This document shows, piece by piece, positions 41,836 to 53,412 of a stretch of 64,000 bases of DNA; within the stretch, counting starts at the first letter, position 1; each line of letters opens with the position of its first letter. Source of the stretch: Aphanomyces cochlioides (lineage: Eukaryota > Oomycota > Saprolegniomycetes > Saprolegniales > Verrucalvaceae); the NCBI GenBank assembly GCA_019828595.1, contig JAHQRK010000003.1:1364001-1428000 (forward strand), written 5' to 3'. A program made the position numbers and the translations under genes. The notes beneath the pieces were generated by a model that was given only the letters and a program-made list of their open reading frames with translations, was not told the origin of the DNA and did no database searches.

Positions 41836-44824
41836 ATGAAGTTTGCTTATGAAGTAAGTGGATGTCTGTACTGGATTGGATATGTATGAAACATGTTATA
41901 GTTTAGTCATCTATGCGGAACAGTGTACACACAAGGCAACATCTTGTTCACGCCGGACGGCAACTCGCTCTTGAGTCCTGTTGGAAATCGCATTACCATG
42001 TTTGATTTGATCAAGTAAGTTTTCGAGACACTGATGATTGCAAGAGCTCAATGCTGCTACGTAGCAATGCGTCGCGTACGTTTGCATTTGAAGGTCGCAA
42101 GAATATTCAATCGATGGCAATTTCACATGACTCTCGATTGCTCCTTGCAGTTGATGAAGGTTTGTCAATGCCATCGACCTGTGTCTCATGAGTCATGTCT
42201 CTATTTAGATGGACACTCGCTCTTGATCAACCTCAAGAAAGCAATTGTTCTCTATCGTTTCAATTTCAAGGCACCAGTTCGCGCCATTCGCTTCAGTCCA
42301 GATGACCGATACATTGCAGTCTCCCATGGCACGAAGATTCAAGTGTGGAAAGCTCCAGGATTAAAGCGAGAATTTGCGCCTTTCGTACACCACCGCACAT
42401 ATGCTGGTCACCACGGTGATGTCCTTTCCATCGAATGGTCTCCAGATTCCAACTTCTTCATCTCCAGCGCCAAAGATCTATCGGTCCGCATTTGGTCTCT
42501 CAACCCATATCCAATTTTCACACCATACACACTCGTGGGTCACCGCGACGTTGTCGTTGGAGCTTTCTTCTCTGCCGACGGCCAATCGATCTACACAATT
42601 GCTCGTGACGGCGGTGCGTATTTGTGGGAACACAACGGCACCACTTCAACAGATAACGACGACGATGACGAACTTGACTCGGTACCTGAAATTGCCCGAG
42701 GCGTCAAATGGTCGACGACACACAAGCATGTCTTCAAGATGGAATATGCCAAAGTCGACTGCGTCAACTTTCACGCCGAGACCAATTTGCTCGTCATTGG
42801 CTTTGGCAACGGCACGTTTGGTCTCTATTCCGTGCCAGATTTCCAAGACATTCACACTCTTAGTGTGACACAACATCGACTCAGCTCTGTCGCCATCAAC
42901 GCGTCTGGCGAATGGCTCGCCATGGCATCCCAGCATTTAGGCCAACTTCTCGTTTGGGAATGGAAGTCCGAGACGTATGTGCTCAAACAACAAGGGCACT
43001 ACTTTGACCTCAACGTGCTTGCATACTCTCCAGATGGCCGGCTTATTGCGACCGGAGCTGACGACGCAAAGCTCAAGCTCTGGGACACCACGTCTGGCTT
43101 TTGCTACGTCACGTTCCATGAACACTCGGCACCGGTGACTGGCGTCGCATTTTCGGCAAATGGTCAAGCCGTGGTTAGTTCGTCGCTTGATGGAACTGTT
43201 CGGGCGTTCGACCTGAATCGATACAAAAATTTCAGGACGTTCACGACGCCAAATCCCGTTCAGTTTACATGCTTAGCACTCGATACAAGCGGTCAACTGG
43301 TCTGCGCTGGCACGCTCGATCCTTTCCACATTTATGTCTGGTCGATGCAAACCGGTCGATTGACGGATGTCCTCAGCGGCCACACGGCGCCATTAACGTC
43401 GCTTGCCTTCTCTCCATCCACCACCGAGGTGATTTCCCGCTCCTTGTGATATCCATTGACACTTGACAACGTAGGAACTTCTCTTGGCCTCTGCATCTTG
43501 GGATCACACTGTGCGAGTTTGGAACGTCTACCAGAATAAACCTTTTATCGAGCCACTTGCCCATTCCAGCGATGTCTTGGCTGTTGCTTTCCGCCCTGAT
43601 GGCAAGCAAGTGTGCAGTGCGACGCTCAATGGACGTTTGAACCTGTGGAATATCTCGGATGGTGAACAAGTCGGTGAAATTGACGGACAGAAGGATGTAG
43701 CTGGCGGCCGTCATTCATCTGTAAGCTAGAATACTCCACAACTGTATGAAGAGCCGTCTTTAGGATGCCATGTCTGCTGCGAACAACACACGCTCGAAAC
43801 ACTTTACGTCGGTGTGTTACTCGGCCGATGGCTCGTGTGTCTTGGCTGGTGGTCATTCCAAGTTTATCTGTATCTATGAAGTCACATCCAAGCAGCACAT
43901 GCTCCTCAAGAAGTTTCAACTGAGCCAAAACCGCAGTCTCGAAGGAGTCCTCGACCGTCTTCACAGTGCCGAGATGACTGAGGCTGGCTCGAAAAATCAA
44001 CTGAACCTCGACCAAGATCCTCTCGACACAAACGTAACACAGTACGCTCTCATTGCAACTACGCACGGGCTAACCATTTCCTTGTAGAGACAATCAACTT
44101 GTCGGTGCCAAGCGAGCAGTCGATCCTGGTGCTCGTCGAAAAGGCATGGAAGTTCTCTCCAAGGCGGTCTTGTTTTCACCGACGGGGCGATCGTGGGCTG
44201 CAGCCACGACGGAAGGCTTGCTCATCTATAGCCTCGATGAAACTCTTGTCTTTGATCCTTTTGACCTCGACGAAGATATCACCCCCGACTCGATCAAGAA
44301 GACATTGGCTCGTCATGAATTCAGCAAGGTATAGATCTCCTCGACGCATTTCGACTAACGTGGTTCAACCCCAGGCACTGCTCATGGCTCTGCATTTAAA
44401 TGAAGAGGCTTTGCTCCGCCTGTGCCTTGAAAGCGTGCCGGCAGAAAGCATCGCTCTCGTGGCCCAGTCACTCACCGACACGTATTTGAAGCGATTGATC
44501 GCACTGATAGCAAAGGGCTTGGGCGAGAGTCCTCACCTCGAGTACTACTTGACTTGGAGTCTTGCAATTCTCAACGCGCACGGTCCGATCATCGAGGCCC
44601 ATTCCGTGGAATTCCTCAGCACACTTCGAGCCCTCCAGAAGAGCCTCGTGATTCACTTCAACGATCTCTCTCGAGTGTACGTCCATTTAAACTTGCGTCG
44701 ACTGCGTATTCACCTCCTCTGTAGATGCAATGACAACCAGTACACGCTCGACTACCTCCGCAACCTAAACCAACTCAAGAAGCGATCAGAGCCCGTCGTC
44801 GACGCTGAAATGTCTGTAGAATAG
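41836..44824 (+). CDS. PWP2: PWP2 homolog (UTP1), SSU processome WD40 protein
   Basis: Component of UTP-B, which assembles the 90S small-subunit processome on nascent pre-rRNA in the nucleolus. Nine exons with introns at 41854-41901, 42015-42064, 42160-42208, 43429-43474, 43721-43763, 44042-44087, 44329-44374 and 44677-44724. Exon 1 is only 18 nt (MKFAYE) and reproduces the PWP2 opening MKFAY-FS. Two WD40 propellers follow (GTVYTQGNILFTPDGNSLLS, APGLKREFAPFV, GHRDVVVGAFFSADGQSIY). The C-terminal PWP2 domain contains FSPTGRSWAAATTEGLLIYS and TPDSIKKTL, both family signatures, then an alpha-helical tail ending QLKKRSEPVVDAEMSVE. The spliced product has about 880 residues, the usual family size. 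Confidence 0.94.
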
Positions 44825-45037
44825 ACCCACGACGACAATGCCGCGTCTAAAGATTAACAACTTATTTCATTCTTACGCCTCTGTCTGCCTCATGACCAAT
44901 GTTCGTCGGTTCGAAGCGGTGACGTGTCGACGCGTCCTTTCATGTTGATCTGCGTTCCAAGATATATATAGCGAAGGTGCTGTGAAACTGGAACACGGCA
45001 ACGAAACCTACGAACTGCTCGGAGTTCTTACGACTTG

Positions 45038-46314
45038 ATGCGCCAACGATACACCGCACTTGCCGCTCTCTGCGTTGCTGCACTGTCGACTGCAGCTCTT
45101 GGGTTTGTCATTTCCACTTGGTGTATCGTCCTGAGCTTTCACGTTTTAGCGCGAGTACACTCGTGGCTCGCAATTTGGTCTACCATGTCGACCCAGGCCA
45201 GGACGTTTTGATCACCCTCAAGGGCTTTAGCATGGTTGGGAGATCGGTATCAAGCATTGCTCGCGTCGTTCGTCACGTCGTTATGTAGCTGACCATGTCC
45301 ATCACATCGCTACCTCCAGCTGGAAGCCTCTATCAGCTCTCTCAAGTCTTTAGCGACTACGGCTACGAGCCCAAGTCTCAACCTGATGCCATCTCCACGA
45401 CGCCAGCTCTTGTCACGGGCTCCAACTTTCGCGTCGTCTTCTCCCGTCCATTTTCGTACTCTCCGCTCGACAGCAAAGTACGCCAAATCCTCCATGGTAG
45501 CTCTGTTCATGTCGTCGTTGCTTGTGTAGTTTGCAGAGTTTACTTACACTGTCAATGATGGCCAGACGACGTCAGCCCCTGGCATCATTACCATCACACA
45601 AGGCGTGTCCGTCATGTCTAGTCAGTTCTACTTGGACGCTGAAGGCTGGGGAACAACCAACAACCAGAATGTTCAGGTAGACTGACGAACGAGCTACGAT
45701 CATTCACGCCACAGCGTAGCCAGTCTATGAGCCGACAACTTGCGGTGCCATGAGCTATTACATCTACGCCACAGGTTCATGCAGCTCGTGCAGGACGGCC
45801 GCTTCATTCTCCGTCATTAGATTCGTTGATTCAGACAACCAAGTCGGGGGATGATGCCCAGCTTTGGTATTTCACAGCGCCTCCAAAGTTCCTCGGCAAT
45901 CAGTGGTCAACCTACGGAGGCACACTCCAGTTCACCTTGTCGGCTTCAGAAGGCGACTTTTCAAACCTCAACACTCCTGCGAATGCTCCCCTGGTCATTC
46001 TCGACTGCGCAACGTGCAATTTGAATGCCGGAGCGCGACTCGCGTGGCCCCAGGCGCTTTCCCCCGCGTTTACTGGCGCCACGCAGTCGTTCACGATTCC
46101 TCTGACGGAGACAGCCGGGTGGGTCACCGATCCCAAGAACACGCTCTTGCCATGGACGCCGCCGACACAGTGTGCACTGGTCGAGGTGCTCACCAAGCTC
46201 TCGGGGATTTCTATCCTTGGAGACTTCACAAGACGATACGAATCCGTCGGCCTCGATAGCGTCGTGCTGACTCATGGAGACGGCCAGCCGCTCACTTGCT
46301 ATGGCGCGTTCTAA
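45038..46314 (+). CDS. secreted protein with laminin IV (laminin B) domain
   Basis: Starts MRQRYTALAALCVAALSTAALG, a good signal peptide. Six exons with introns of about 38-50 nt (near 45109-45151, 45248-45290, 45479-45531, 45677-45720 and 45774-45826). The first half has a beta-sandwich character (VYHVDPGQDVLITLKGF, then FAEFTYTVNDGQTTSAPG), resembling cadherin-like Ig repeats of the PKD/VCBS type. The second half is a laminin IV type A fold: WYFTAPPKFLGNQWSTYGG, LQFTLSASEGD, PLVILDCATC, TLLPWTPPTQC, LTKLSGISILGDF and GLDSVVLTHGDG. Such domains occur in extracellular matrix proteins; a stand-alone protein in a walled protist suggests a surface or secreted role. No membrane anchor follows. 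Confidence 0.82.
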
Positions 46315-46380
46315 CTTGAAAGCATCGAGTTGTTTTGTTCACGAGGAAAAGCTAGCACGTGTCTATTATGCATCGACATT

Positions 46381-47451
46381 TCAAAACGAAGAGGAGGACG
46401 CTGGAATGACGTCGGTGGTGGGGAAGAGCAGCTCAGCATGGATCGGGTAATGGTCCGACGGGTAGCGACCACCACGGGATTCAGTGATGACTTCAGTCGA
46501 GAGCACTTTCATATTGCGAGGGCGGTACAAGATCCAGTCAATGTGGTTGGCAGCACGCACGACGTTGGGAGCTTTCTCACCGTCGTTGTCGACGCCAGCC
46601 CAGCCGTGGTATGTGTAGGAAACATCGCCGATGGTCTTGTCGGCAGTCTTCCAAGCTTCGGCAAGGTTTGGCCCTTCCTCTGTCGTCAAATACTTGTAGA
46701 CTGACGTGTAGCGATACGTGTTGAAATCGCCGACGAGGAAAATCGGCATGTCGAGGCTCCACTCTTCCTGGATGCGCTTCCAAATGAGCTCGGAACTCTT
46801 GATGCGAGATCGTTCACTCATATGGTCAAACTGCGTGTTGATAAAGACAAACTCTTGCTTGGTGGCCTTGATCTGGAAGCGACACCACGTGACCATGCGG
46901 ACGCAAGGAGCATCCCATGCTTTTTGGCCGGGGACTTCAGGATTATCACTGAGCCAGTAGTTGCCACCATCGAGTTTGGTCACTTTGTCCGCATCGTAGA
47001 AAATCTGCTCAAACTCGCCGTTGGGTTCTCGCTCCACGCCAAAACGTTCGTAATTGCCCAAGAGCTTGGAGTGGATCTCCGCGAGCTGGTCCTTGAGCCC
47101 CTCTTGTGTTCCCATGACAGTCGGTTTGTATCGATTGATGAGCTCGATCAAGTGGTCCTTGCGGTAATCCCATCCGTTCCAGCCGTCGTTTGCACCTGCA
47201 AAGCGCAGATTGAACGTCATGACTGACATTGGCGTTGGCGTCTTCGTGACGAGCGCAACAGGGCTGCCCATGTCTTTTCGTAACTTGGGCTGCGACGATC
47301 GAGTTGACGACGACCCGTTCAAATACATGACAAGCCCCACGAAAACCATCAAGCCAAGCACCATCTTCGCTCGGAATGGCGTGTGGTCATTGTGAGGTTT
47401 GTACGGATTGCGCATCGCGCGCTGTTGGAGGCGCGACTGGAAAGGGTCCAT
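46381..47451 (-). CDS. membrane-anchored EEP-fold hydrolase (endonuclease/exonuclease/phosphatase family)
   Basis: Intronless, about 356 residues from MDPFQSRLQQRAMRNPYK; an in-frame ATG at 47496 adds 15. A single N-terminal membrane segment (MVLGLMVFVGLVMYLNG) preceded by basic residues indicates a type II membrane protein. The catalytic domain contains all EEP motifs: MTFNLRFAGANDG, GTQEGLKDQL (catalytic Glu), FINTQFDH, LVGDFNTY, HIDWILYRP and SDHYPIHAELL (catalytic His). The spacing WLS-DNPEVPGQKAWDA is typical of secreted EEP enzymes of the bacterial/oomycete type that act on sugar phosphates, lipids or nucleic acids; the substrate is unknown. It converges on the laminin-domain gene, with 66 bp between. 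Confidence 0.9.
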   Translation of the reverse strand: MDPFQSRLQQRAMRNPYKPHNDHTPFRAKMVLGLMVFVGLVMYLNGSSSTRSSQPKLRKDMGSPVALVTKTPTPMSVMTFNLRFAGANDGWNGWDYRKDHLIELINRYKPTVMGTQEGLKDQLAEIHSKLLGNYERFGVEREPNGEFEQIFYDADKVTKLDGGNYWLSDNPEVPGQKAWDAPCVRMVTWCRFQIKATKQEFVFINTQFDHMSERSRIKSSELIWKRIQEEWSLDMPIFLVGDFNTYRYTSVYKYLTTEEGPNLAEAWKTADKTIGDVSYTYHGWAGVDNDGEKAPNVVRAANHIDWILYRPRNMKVLSTEVITESRGGRYPSDHYPIHAELLFPTTDVIPASSSSF

Positions 47452-47496
47452 CGAGACTGCTCCTGCTGATTCACCACAGCAGTGGAACGCGTACAC

Positions 47497-47889
47497 ACCT
47501 AGGCATTCCGGATAAACATAGCTTATCCGGACAGCTTAATTTAACCCCCTGCACCCCTTAACCCCTTCAACCCTTTGAAGTTATTCCAAGTGACTTTTCA
47601 AGATTCATCTCTGTAAATCATGGAAACGTGGAACATGACGGCTCATGGGATTTACAGCGCGAAGAACAGCACATTGAGTGAGGAGTACGGCGTTTTAAAA
47701 GAGTCTAGGCTACATTAATGATGAAAGAAGTCGATGGGCTGATCATGGATCAATTTTGGCGGGCTGTGACCATGGCACGAACTATTTTTCATGGTGAGGA
47801 CGATTAGAAATCACTTGCGGCGAGAGATTGGCGAGAGAATGCTCGAGCGAGAGGTCATGTTTCATTAAATGACACAAATGGAATGTCTA
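47497..47889. other. intergenic with pyrimidine-rich tract
   Basis: About 390 bp. Around 47540-47580 the plus strand has TTAACCCCCTGCACCCC and TTAACCCCTTCAACCC, a short C-rich imperfect repeat. A TATCCGGA-type motif near 47515 is present twice in inverted orientation (GGATAAACATAGCTTATCC). No gene is seen. Confidence 0.4.
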
Positions 47890-48893
47890 TTACATCAATG
47901 GGACTGTCTGGGGACACAGACTACCGAGTAGGAGCAGTCAGCTACAATCACCTACTGGCAGACCAATTGCTTGTTGAGAGCGTCTAGAATACATTCGTCG
48001 TGGAAGACGTGGCCGCATTGCAAGAGGGACAAGCCACCAAAGCCATCCAAGTCTTGCTCGGACGCGACATCATCCAGTGGTTGGCTGCACACGGTGCAAT
48101 CACTGTCTTCGGACGATAGCTTGCGGTTCAAAGTCCTCAGTCGACCTGACGAGCCCGACGACCATGACGACGACGGCGACGATGGAGACTCGGATCTTGT
48201 TTGACTTGACAATCGAGGACCAGCAATGGAAGATCGTCTAGTCTTGGACGACACGAGCATGTTGGGATCGACGTCCTTTTCATTTCCAAGCAAGAAGGTC
48301 AAGTAGACGGCCGGGATATGGCTCACGGCCACTGTGCAGGACCAGTTCTGCGGCAGCTGGACGAACGCAACGACAGCATCGAGGAGTTCCTTGTACTGCT
48401 TGACGTGCGTCGCGACGGCAGATCGCCGCCTGGACGGAAAGAAGAGCTGTCGTTTCGGGATCTTTTGACGTATGGCGACGTAAAACCAAGGACAGAGCGA
48501 CGAGCAGGCATGGCCAGGACGGAGCGCTCGACGGAGGTCGTCCGTGAACGCTTTAAAGTCGCGGTCCGTCTTGGTGACGACGACAATCGTGCCCGTCAAT
48601 GTGTTGGCCACTTCGAGTGTGTACGTCGTTGGGAGTCGAATCGTCGAGACGACTGCTTTGGTGATCTGGACAGAGAGGCATTCAAGTACGCCACGAGCAT
48701 TGTCAATGGACATGCTCCACGACGAGTGAGAGGGTCGTGTCGAGTGTGGACAAATGTGGTTTGAACATGAAGAGGCCACGCTCGCCGATCGTTCGGTGCA
48801 ATGATATTGCTCTGAAAGCGTGATCGTAACGACGATATCGACGCTTGATTCACTGTCACCTTCTCGTACGGGATTGCAAAATCTTGAAGCCAC
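47890..48893 (-). CDS. PX-like domain and C-terminal RING protein
   Basis: Main exon 48893 to about 47955, then a 35-nt intron (GTAGGTGATTG...CGGTAG) that completes the RING. N-terminal about 100 residues are uncertain. A PX-like fold follows (TYTLEVANTLTGTIVVVTKTDRDFKAF, split here by its key aromatic DFKAF; CPWFYVAIRQKIPKRQLFFP with the basic/proline loop). After a Ser-rich linker (SSPSSPSSSWSSGSSG) the C-terminal RING-H2 has CTVC, LLQCGHVFHDECI and, only after splicing, LVCHLCPQ as the last zinc pair. Without the intron the RING would lack its last ligand, which supports the splice. Probably an endomembrane-linked E3 ligase; the upstream Met is not certain. Confidence 0.72.
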
Positions 48894-49443
48894 TCACGTG
48901 TTGCTCACGCTGCTATGCCACGACGCGGCCACTGATATCAATGGCGACGTATTTCAAGAGTGCAGCTTCACCCGACGACTGATGTCCTTTGGAGCATATC
49001 TTACGTGCAACACACATGCAGCACACTCGTGTTCGATTTGTGCAAGTCTCGCGGTTGGGTTGCAAGTCACAGGAGGCCACGTTGCGGCCTGGTTTGTGTC
49101 GAAGGATCAAAGCCCACTGGCGACGCAACGCTGCAGCTCATTGACTGCGAGCTCTCCGTTGCCGCGTTGTGAAGCAGTCTTCATGCCCAAGTTGAGAGCT
49201 CTAGTTACAACTAGCTAGCTCTGTGTACTGCTGTAGACCGTTGGAGGAACTAGCGTAGCCTGAGCTGAAATAGAGATACGATGCTATTGCAGCGTGCTCC
49301 TTGACACTGATTAGTCGGCATGAGCGTGTCTACAAATATTCCACGACATTCCAAGCAATGATCGACCGAATCCACACCTTGGAGCTAAAGAAATTGAAGC
49401 CATTCACAACCGATGTGCCGCTCTAGACTTGGTACTACAGCAG
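48894..49443. other. intergenic, no gene seen
   Basis: Contains long but featureless frames on both strands (such as 48820-49218 plus) with Cys/His-rich translations typical of antisense shadows. No recognisable domain. Confidence 0.35.
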
Positions 49444-49447
49444 TGTT

Positions 49448-49955
49448 TAGTCGTCATCGTGAGAGTTGAAACTATCAGTCTCAAGCTTTGTCTGAATGTC
49501 TATGTGCTTGAAGGTGTCGTCGGTCTTCAGGATGATATCATCCGCGGCCAAGACAATCGTGGAAAGACAATGCCAGTAGAAACTCATTCAGGTTGAACGT
49601 GTCTGAGTTTTCGAGACTTGTCTATGAAGAGGCCACCAAAGATGACATGTACAACAGAAGTCGACGCGTGTCTTCGCCTTTAAGTCACGCCATGCAGCAA
49701 GGTCTATGCCAGTGGCGGTGAGCGATTTTCACTGCCCGAGTAGACAAACGACAAATCTTGTCTAGCTAGAGACGTAGAATGAATAATGGAGAGCAAACTC
49801 ACGACAGAAGGCATGATGCTCTCTAGCTTTACAAGCAGTCCTTCAGCAGTGAGGAAACGCCAAGTCTGTGGGATCACACGTGATGGGCTGGCTGACATAA
49901 CTTCCAGGGGAGGCATCAAGCAAGAAAATGTGCAGACGTAGACTGTCAAAGACAT
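49448..49955 (-). pseudogene. possible small gene or remnant, unrecognised
   Basis: On the minus strand a coding-like exon begins MSLTVYVCTFSCLMPPLEVM near 49952 and continues RVIPQTWRFLTAEGLLVKLE. A plausible donor (GTGAGT near 49802) and acceptor (CTCTAG near 49765) join to DKICRLSTRAVKIAHRHW. Further down, an exon-like end MSFYWHCLSTIVLAADDIIL...TDSFNSHDDD stops at 49448. I could not join all three parts in one frame. Either a small multi-exon gene or a decayed one. Confidence 0.3.
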
Positions 49956-50429
49956 GGTGAAGGCAGGTAAGTGCTCCTGCTGTGTGAATCTTGACGATCC
50001 TTCATGGTGCCAAGTCAATCAGCAAACAGTACAACCATGATGATCACGATAAAAGTTGACGCCTATTGTATCAGCGAGTTGATGGATTCTGAACGATGCA
50101 CAGTGATGCAAACAATCTTGCTCAGTGCATAATTGAGTTTGAAGCTCTTGTTCCTCCTGAAAACGTCGATCAATAGTAAATCAGACCGAGCAGGGAGTTC
50201 AGACGACAACAATGGAGCTCCGCGAGTATTACAGACCAAGGCGTTGCTGTTCAAACAAGAATTTGATTGCAATCTCTATGAGGATGTCTTAGTATTTCGC
50301 TGCAGCTTTCTTTTCCTCGTCAATAACTTGGCTTGGATGCTTTTCCAGCCAAGTACTCGAACGCCATGGATGCCATCGCGTCGGCTTCAACGTTGGTGTG
50401 ATGTCAGCAAGTGAACCATTGCATCATTG

Positions 50430-50927
50430 GACAGAAACCGCATTTCGAAGCAAGCTCTGATGAACAAGCTGGAGAAAGTCCAGCTTCACAGCCAGCAGCA
50501 CCTTATCCACAGAGAGAGCTCTTCCATGCATCCATTCTCTGCATCTCCAACGAAGGTTTGGAATAAAATCGCTTCAAGAGTACAAACGTCAATGTCAATG
50601 TCATCCTTTCGTCAAGTGCAAAGTGCACAGAGGAAACCTCAATGTGCACATTGCACTTTACCGTAAAGTTGACCGAGCTTACATTTCAGGATGTTGAAAA
50701 CGAGCTTTTTGAATCGCAATCTGGCACACTTTGCATCCTCCAGGAAGTATGCCAAGCTTGACGCACAACAGACTTTTCGCCACCGCAGCCCAAAGCTGTG
50801 TTTGGCTCGCATAACAGAGGTTGCGCATTGCGTCATAGATAGGGTTCGGTCTCCTGATACGATCAAAATATTCAAAGGACACTCCGTCAAAATTGTCGCG
50901 TGGTATCATTACCATACAAATATCCAT
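50430..50927 (-). pseudogene. possible multi-exon gene or remnant, unrecognised
   Basis: The minus-strand frame from about 50915 (MVMIPRDNFDGVSFEYFD, PIYDAMRNLCYASQTQLWAA, GILPGGCKVCQIAIQKARF) looks like real protein and ends at a consensus donor (AAT|GTAAGC near 50683). A downstream segment reads VSSVHFALDERMTLTLTFVL and then, in another frame, ALSVDKVLLAVKLDFLQLVH. This could be a gene with an intron I cannot place, or a frameshifted remnant. No family recognised. Confidence 0.3.
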
Positions 50928-51099
50928 ATAAAATCAACAATTTGATAAAATATTTGGTAAACTAATTTGAAAATAAACTATTTTGACCGACCATGTGATG
51001 TCCAAGTGCAAAAATGATGCAGTGCCATCCCACTCCAAGTAGTGCGGCTTCTTCACACGCTTACTCCATTCGACAAAGATCCGTTGAGTCTTGCTTCCC

Positions 51100-52525
51100 A
51101 TGGCTGGACCACCGCGCCAGGCACCCGAGACTACGCCAGAAAAGAATGATGTAATGCGCCTGAGGCCGAGATCAGTCCTTGAGATTTTTCCACGCTCCTT
51201 TGCGTAAGTCTTGGAATTTGAAATGGTCAAGATGCAAGCTCATCCATTCAAATAGATCACTCGTGGAGCTCTTGGCTGTATTCTTGGTCTCACATTGTCT
51301 ATTATGGGCTATGTTGCCTCTTTTAGCACTCGCCTACGTCGGATATGTAAGCAGCTCTATCTTGAACTTGCATGTTCATCGCGTGGTACTCTAGATGGGC
51401 TATTGGTACATCAGTGCCGCAGTCATCGTAGCCTACCTTCCTATTTATCTCAATGGTGCCGAAGCCAAGGTTTTACCATCACAAGGTGGCATGCAATCGG
51501 ATTCTTTCCGACAGGATCGACTTTGGCAGCTGGTTGCAAGCTATCTCCAGTACAGTACAGCAACACGCCTCATTTTCATTTATCATCGAACTAGGCTCGA
51601 ATGTATTCGAGAAGCGCCACTCAACCCAACAGAACGAGTAAGTCTTTCTAGCCAAGGCTGAGTTTGCTGAGCGTTTTATCTAGTATGTATTTGGACTGCA
51701 CCCGAATGCAATTTCAAAGTTTTCTGGCCTCGCATTTTGTGGAGGCAACTTTGAACGACTCTTTCCAGGAATTGCTCCACGTATCCTGTTGCCGTCACCG
51801 CTATTTTACCTTCCAGGCATTCGTGAACTTTGCCTCTGGTATTCTAGGTGGTCGTACTATCATCTCAATAATTTTGTAGGCTGGCTGGAGTTGACGCATC
51901 ACCCGAAGTGGCTGACTCGGTTCTTGATAATGGAATGAGCGTTGTATTATATCCTGGGAGCCTCAGTGAAGTGCTCTCAGCCAGCACATCTTCATCTGAA
52001 GTACGTATTCGTGGTGCTCAAATGAAAAAGTAAATTGAATGTAGACGGAGCTAATGCTACCTCAGCACTTGGACTTTGTAAAACTCGCCATTCGACACGG
52101 CGCATCGCTTGCTCCGACAATGATCTTTGGCGAGAAATATCTCTACAGGTACTCTCTGCAAAGCCCAACATTGTAGTTTAGAGTTGATTCTGCTAGGTCT
52201 TGGAGTGTACCGCAATCAATGCCCGAAGCCATTGCATGGATTTTAAGACTGCCTCTCCTTATTGCCAGGGGGCGTTTTGGTACATGGCTGCCCTTTCTGC
52301 CCGAAGGAAAACGAAAACTTGGAGTAGTTTTTGGCCCCCCTATCGCCGTACGACAGAGATCAATCGACTTAGTTTAATTCATCATAGGTCCAACAAATGG
52401 ACGATCCATCTGAGGAAGAGGTACGGCAGGTCCATGCTATCTACGTGGAAAGTCTCGTGACTCTCTTCGAGTCGTACAAAGGAGACTTTGGTTACGACAA
52501 CGAGGCGCGTCTTGTGTTGGTGTAA
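51100..52525 (+). CDS. DGAT2-family acyltransferase paralog lacking HPHG
   Basis: Eight exons with introns of 40-52 nt, beginning MAGPPRQAPETTPEKNDVMR. Two membrane segments (LLAVFLVSHCLLWAMLPLL and ISAAVIVAYLPIYLN) match the ER hairpin of DGAT2/MOGAT enzymes, which esterify diacylglycerol with acyl-CoA. The catalytic motif HPHG, intact in the paralog at 53672, reads HPNA here (YVFGLHPNAISKFSG). The YPGG motif is YPGS. The FVKLAIRHGASLAPTMIFGE block and the C-terminus (LGVVFGPPIAVQQMDDPSEE, GDFGYDNEARLVLV) are conserved. Intron positions match those of the paralog where compared. Probably inactive as a standard DGAT or of changed specificity, although the frame is fully open after splicing. 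Confidence 0.82.
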
Positions 52526-53049
52526 AGCAGCCTGCGATTGTTTTTTGGAATCGAATATTTAATGGCTGGGCTATCTGTGCCTGATGTTGTTGTATAAATT
52601 TGAATCGTCAATACGTAATTTGCATTTCAGTGCTTTCTAGTCGCATGTTTGATCGACACGAATGGGCAATTATTGAAATCTCTACTATCGTCAACCACAT
52701 TTTGCTTCGGCAAGAATCAAGCTTTCTGACAATATGACGCACTCTTTTAGACGGTGGTTAGCTACTGTCTCCATTACAAAAGACTGAAAGATGCATGTCC
52801 ACTCCTTCGACGTGACGTTTGAAGATTCTTTTCCGACTCGCAACAATGACACAAGCCATTGGACGACTGCCAAAAATCTCGCAAACGCCTTTCGCATTTA
52901 AATTTGTGTGTCCGGATACAGTGTGCAGTATTTTTTTCTTTACCAGTCCAATTTGGGATGAAAAAATCCAATGATTTCCACCAAAAATCACACAAATTAC
53001 ATATTTAAATGATTTTCATTGGATAAAAATATGACTTTATGGATTTCTA
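52526..53049. other. intergenic between DGAT2 paralogs
   Basis: About 520 bp. The last 100 bp are AT-rich with ATTGG motifs (53017 and 53050). Minus-strand short frames around 52691-52995 are unrecognised. Confidence 0.4.
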
Positions 53050-53412
53050 TTGGCTACATTATCTGGTAAGCGAGAGCCAATATCAATGGTGTCGCTTCTT
53101 GTCCAGGCGATGCTCCTGAAAAGAGCGCGGCGCCAGCGTCAACGGTACTCCTTCATGATGCTCAGGCTACGTGAAATGTTGCGTGAAAGAAACTTCATAT
53201 ATTCAGGTGCCCTTCTCAAAAATCAGCAGGATTCTGCTTTGTACACAATGTATGCGTCGCAGGACGAGCCCTCCTTCATCGCTACTGTTTCTCCTCCACT
53301 TTTTCCCAGCCATTCCTCCCTAGTGGAAGGACGAACTTTGTTTGTTCTAGTAGAACGTCTACAGAAAGCCCACGCCACGCTTTGCCCCGCCCACTTTCCT
53401 TGGCCACGATGA
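53050..53412 (+). pseudogene. possible N-terminal fragment of a Harbinger-like transposase gene
   Basis: A 120-residue frame with a basic start (KRARRQRQRYSFMMLRLREM) followed by YTMYASQDEPSFIATVS. The pattern of a basic helix, then a short S-x-D-E-x-S-F-x-x-T-V-S strand, is like the region before the DDE domain of Harbinger-type transposases in oomycetes and plants. The frame then turns into low-quality sequence without a DDE domain. It is a fragment at best. Confidence 0.4.

Noticed and set aside
47540..47580. C-rich repeat resembling telomeric CCCTAA
   Set aside because: Too short and irregular; embedded between normal genes; no second block.
48820..49218. Plus-strand 132-residue ORF at the 5' end of the PX/RING gene
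   Set aside because: Partly antisense to that gene, no domain, Cys/His-rich composition typical of a shadow.
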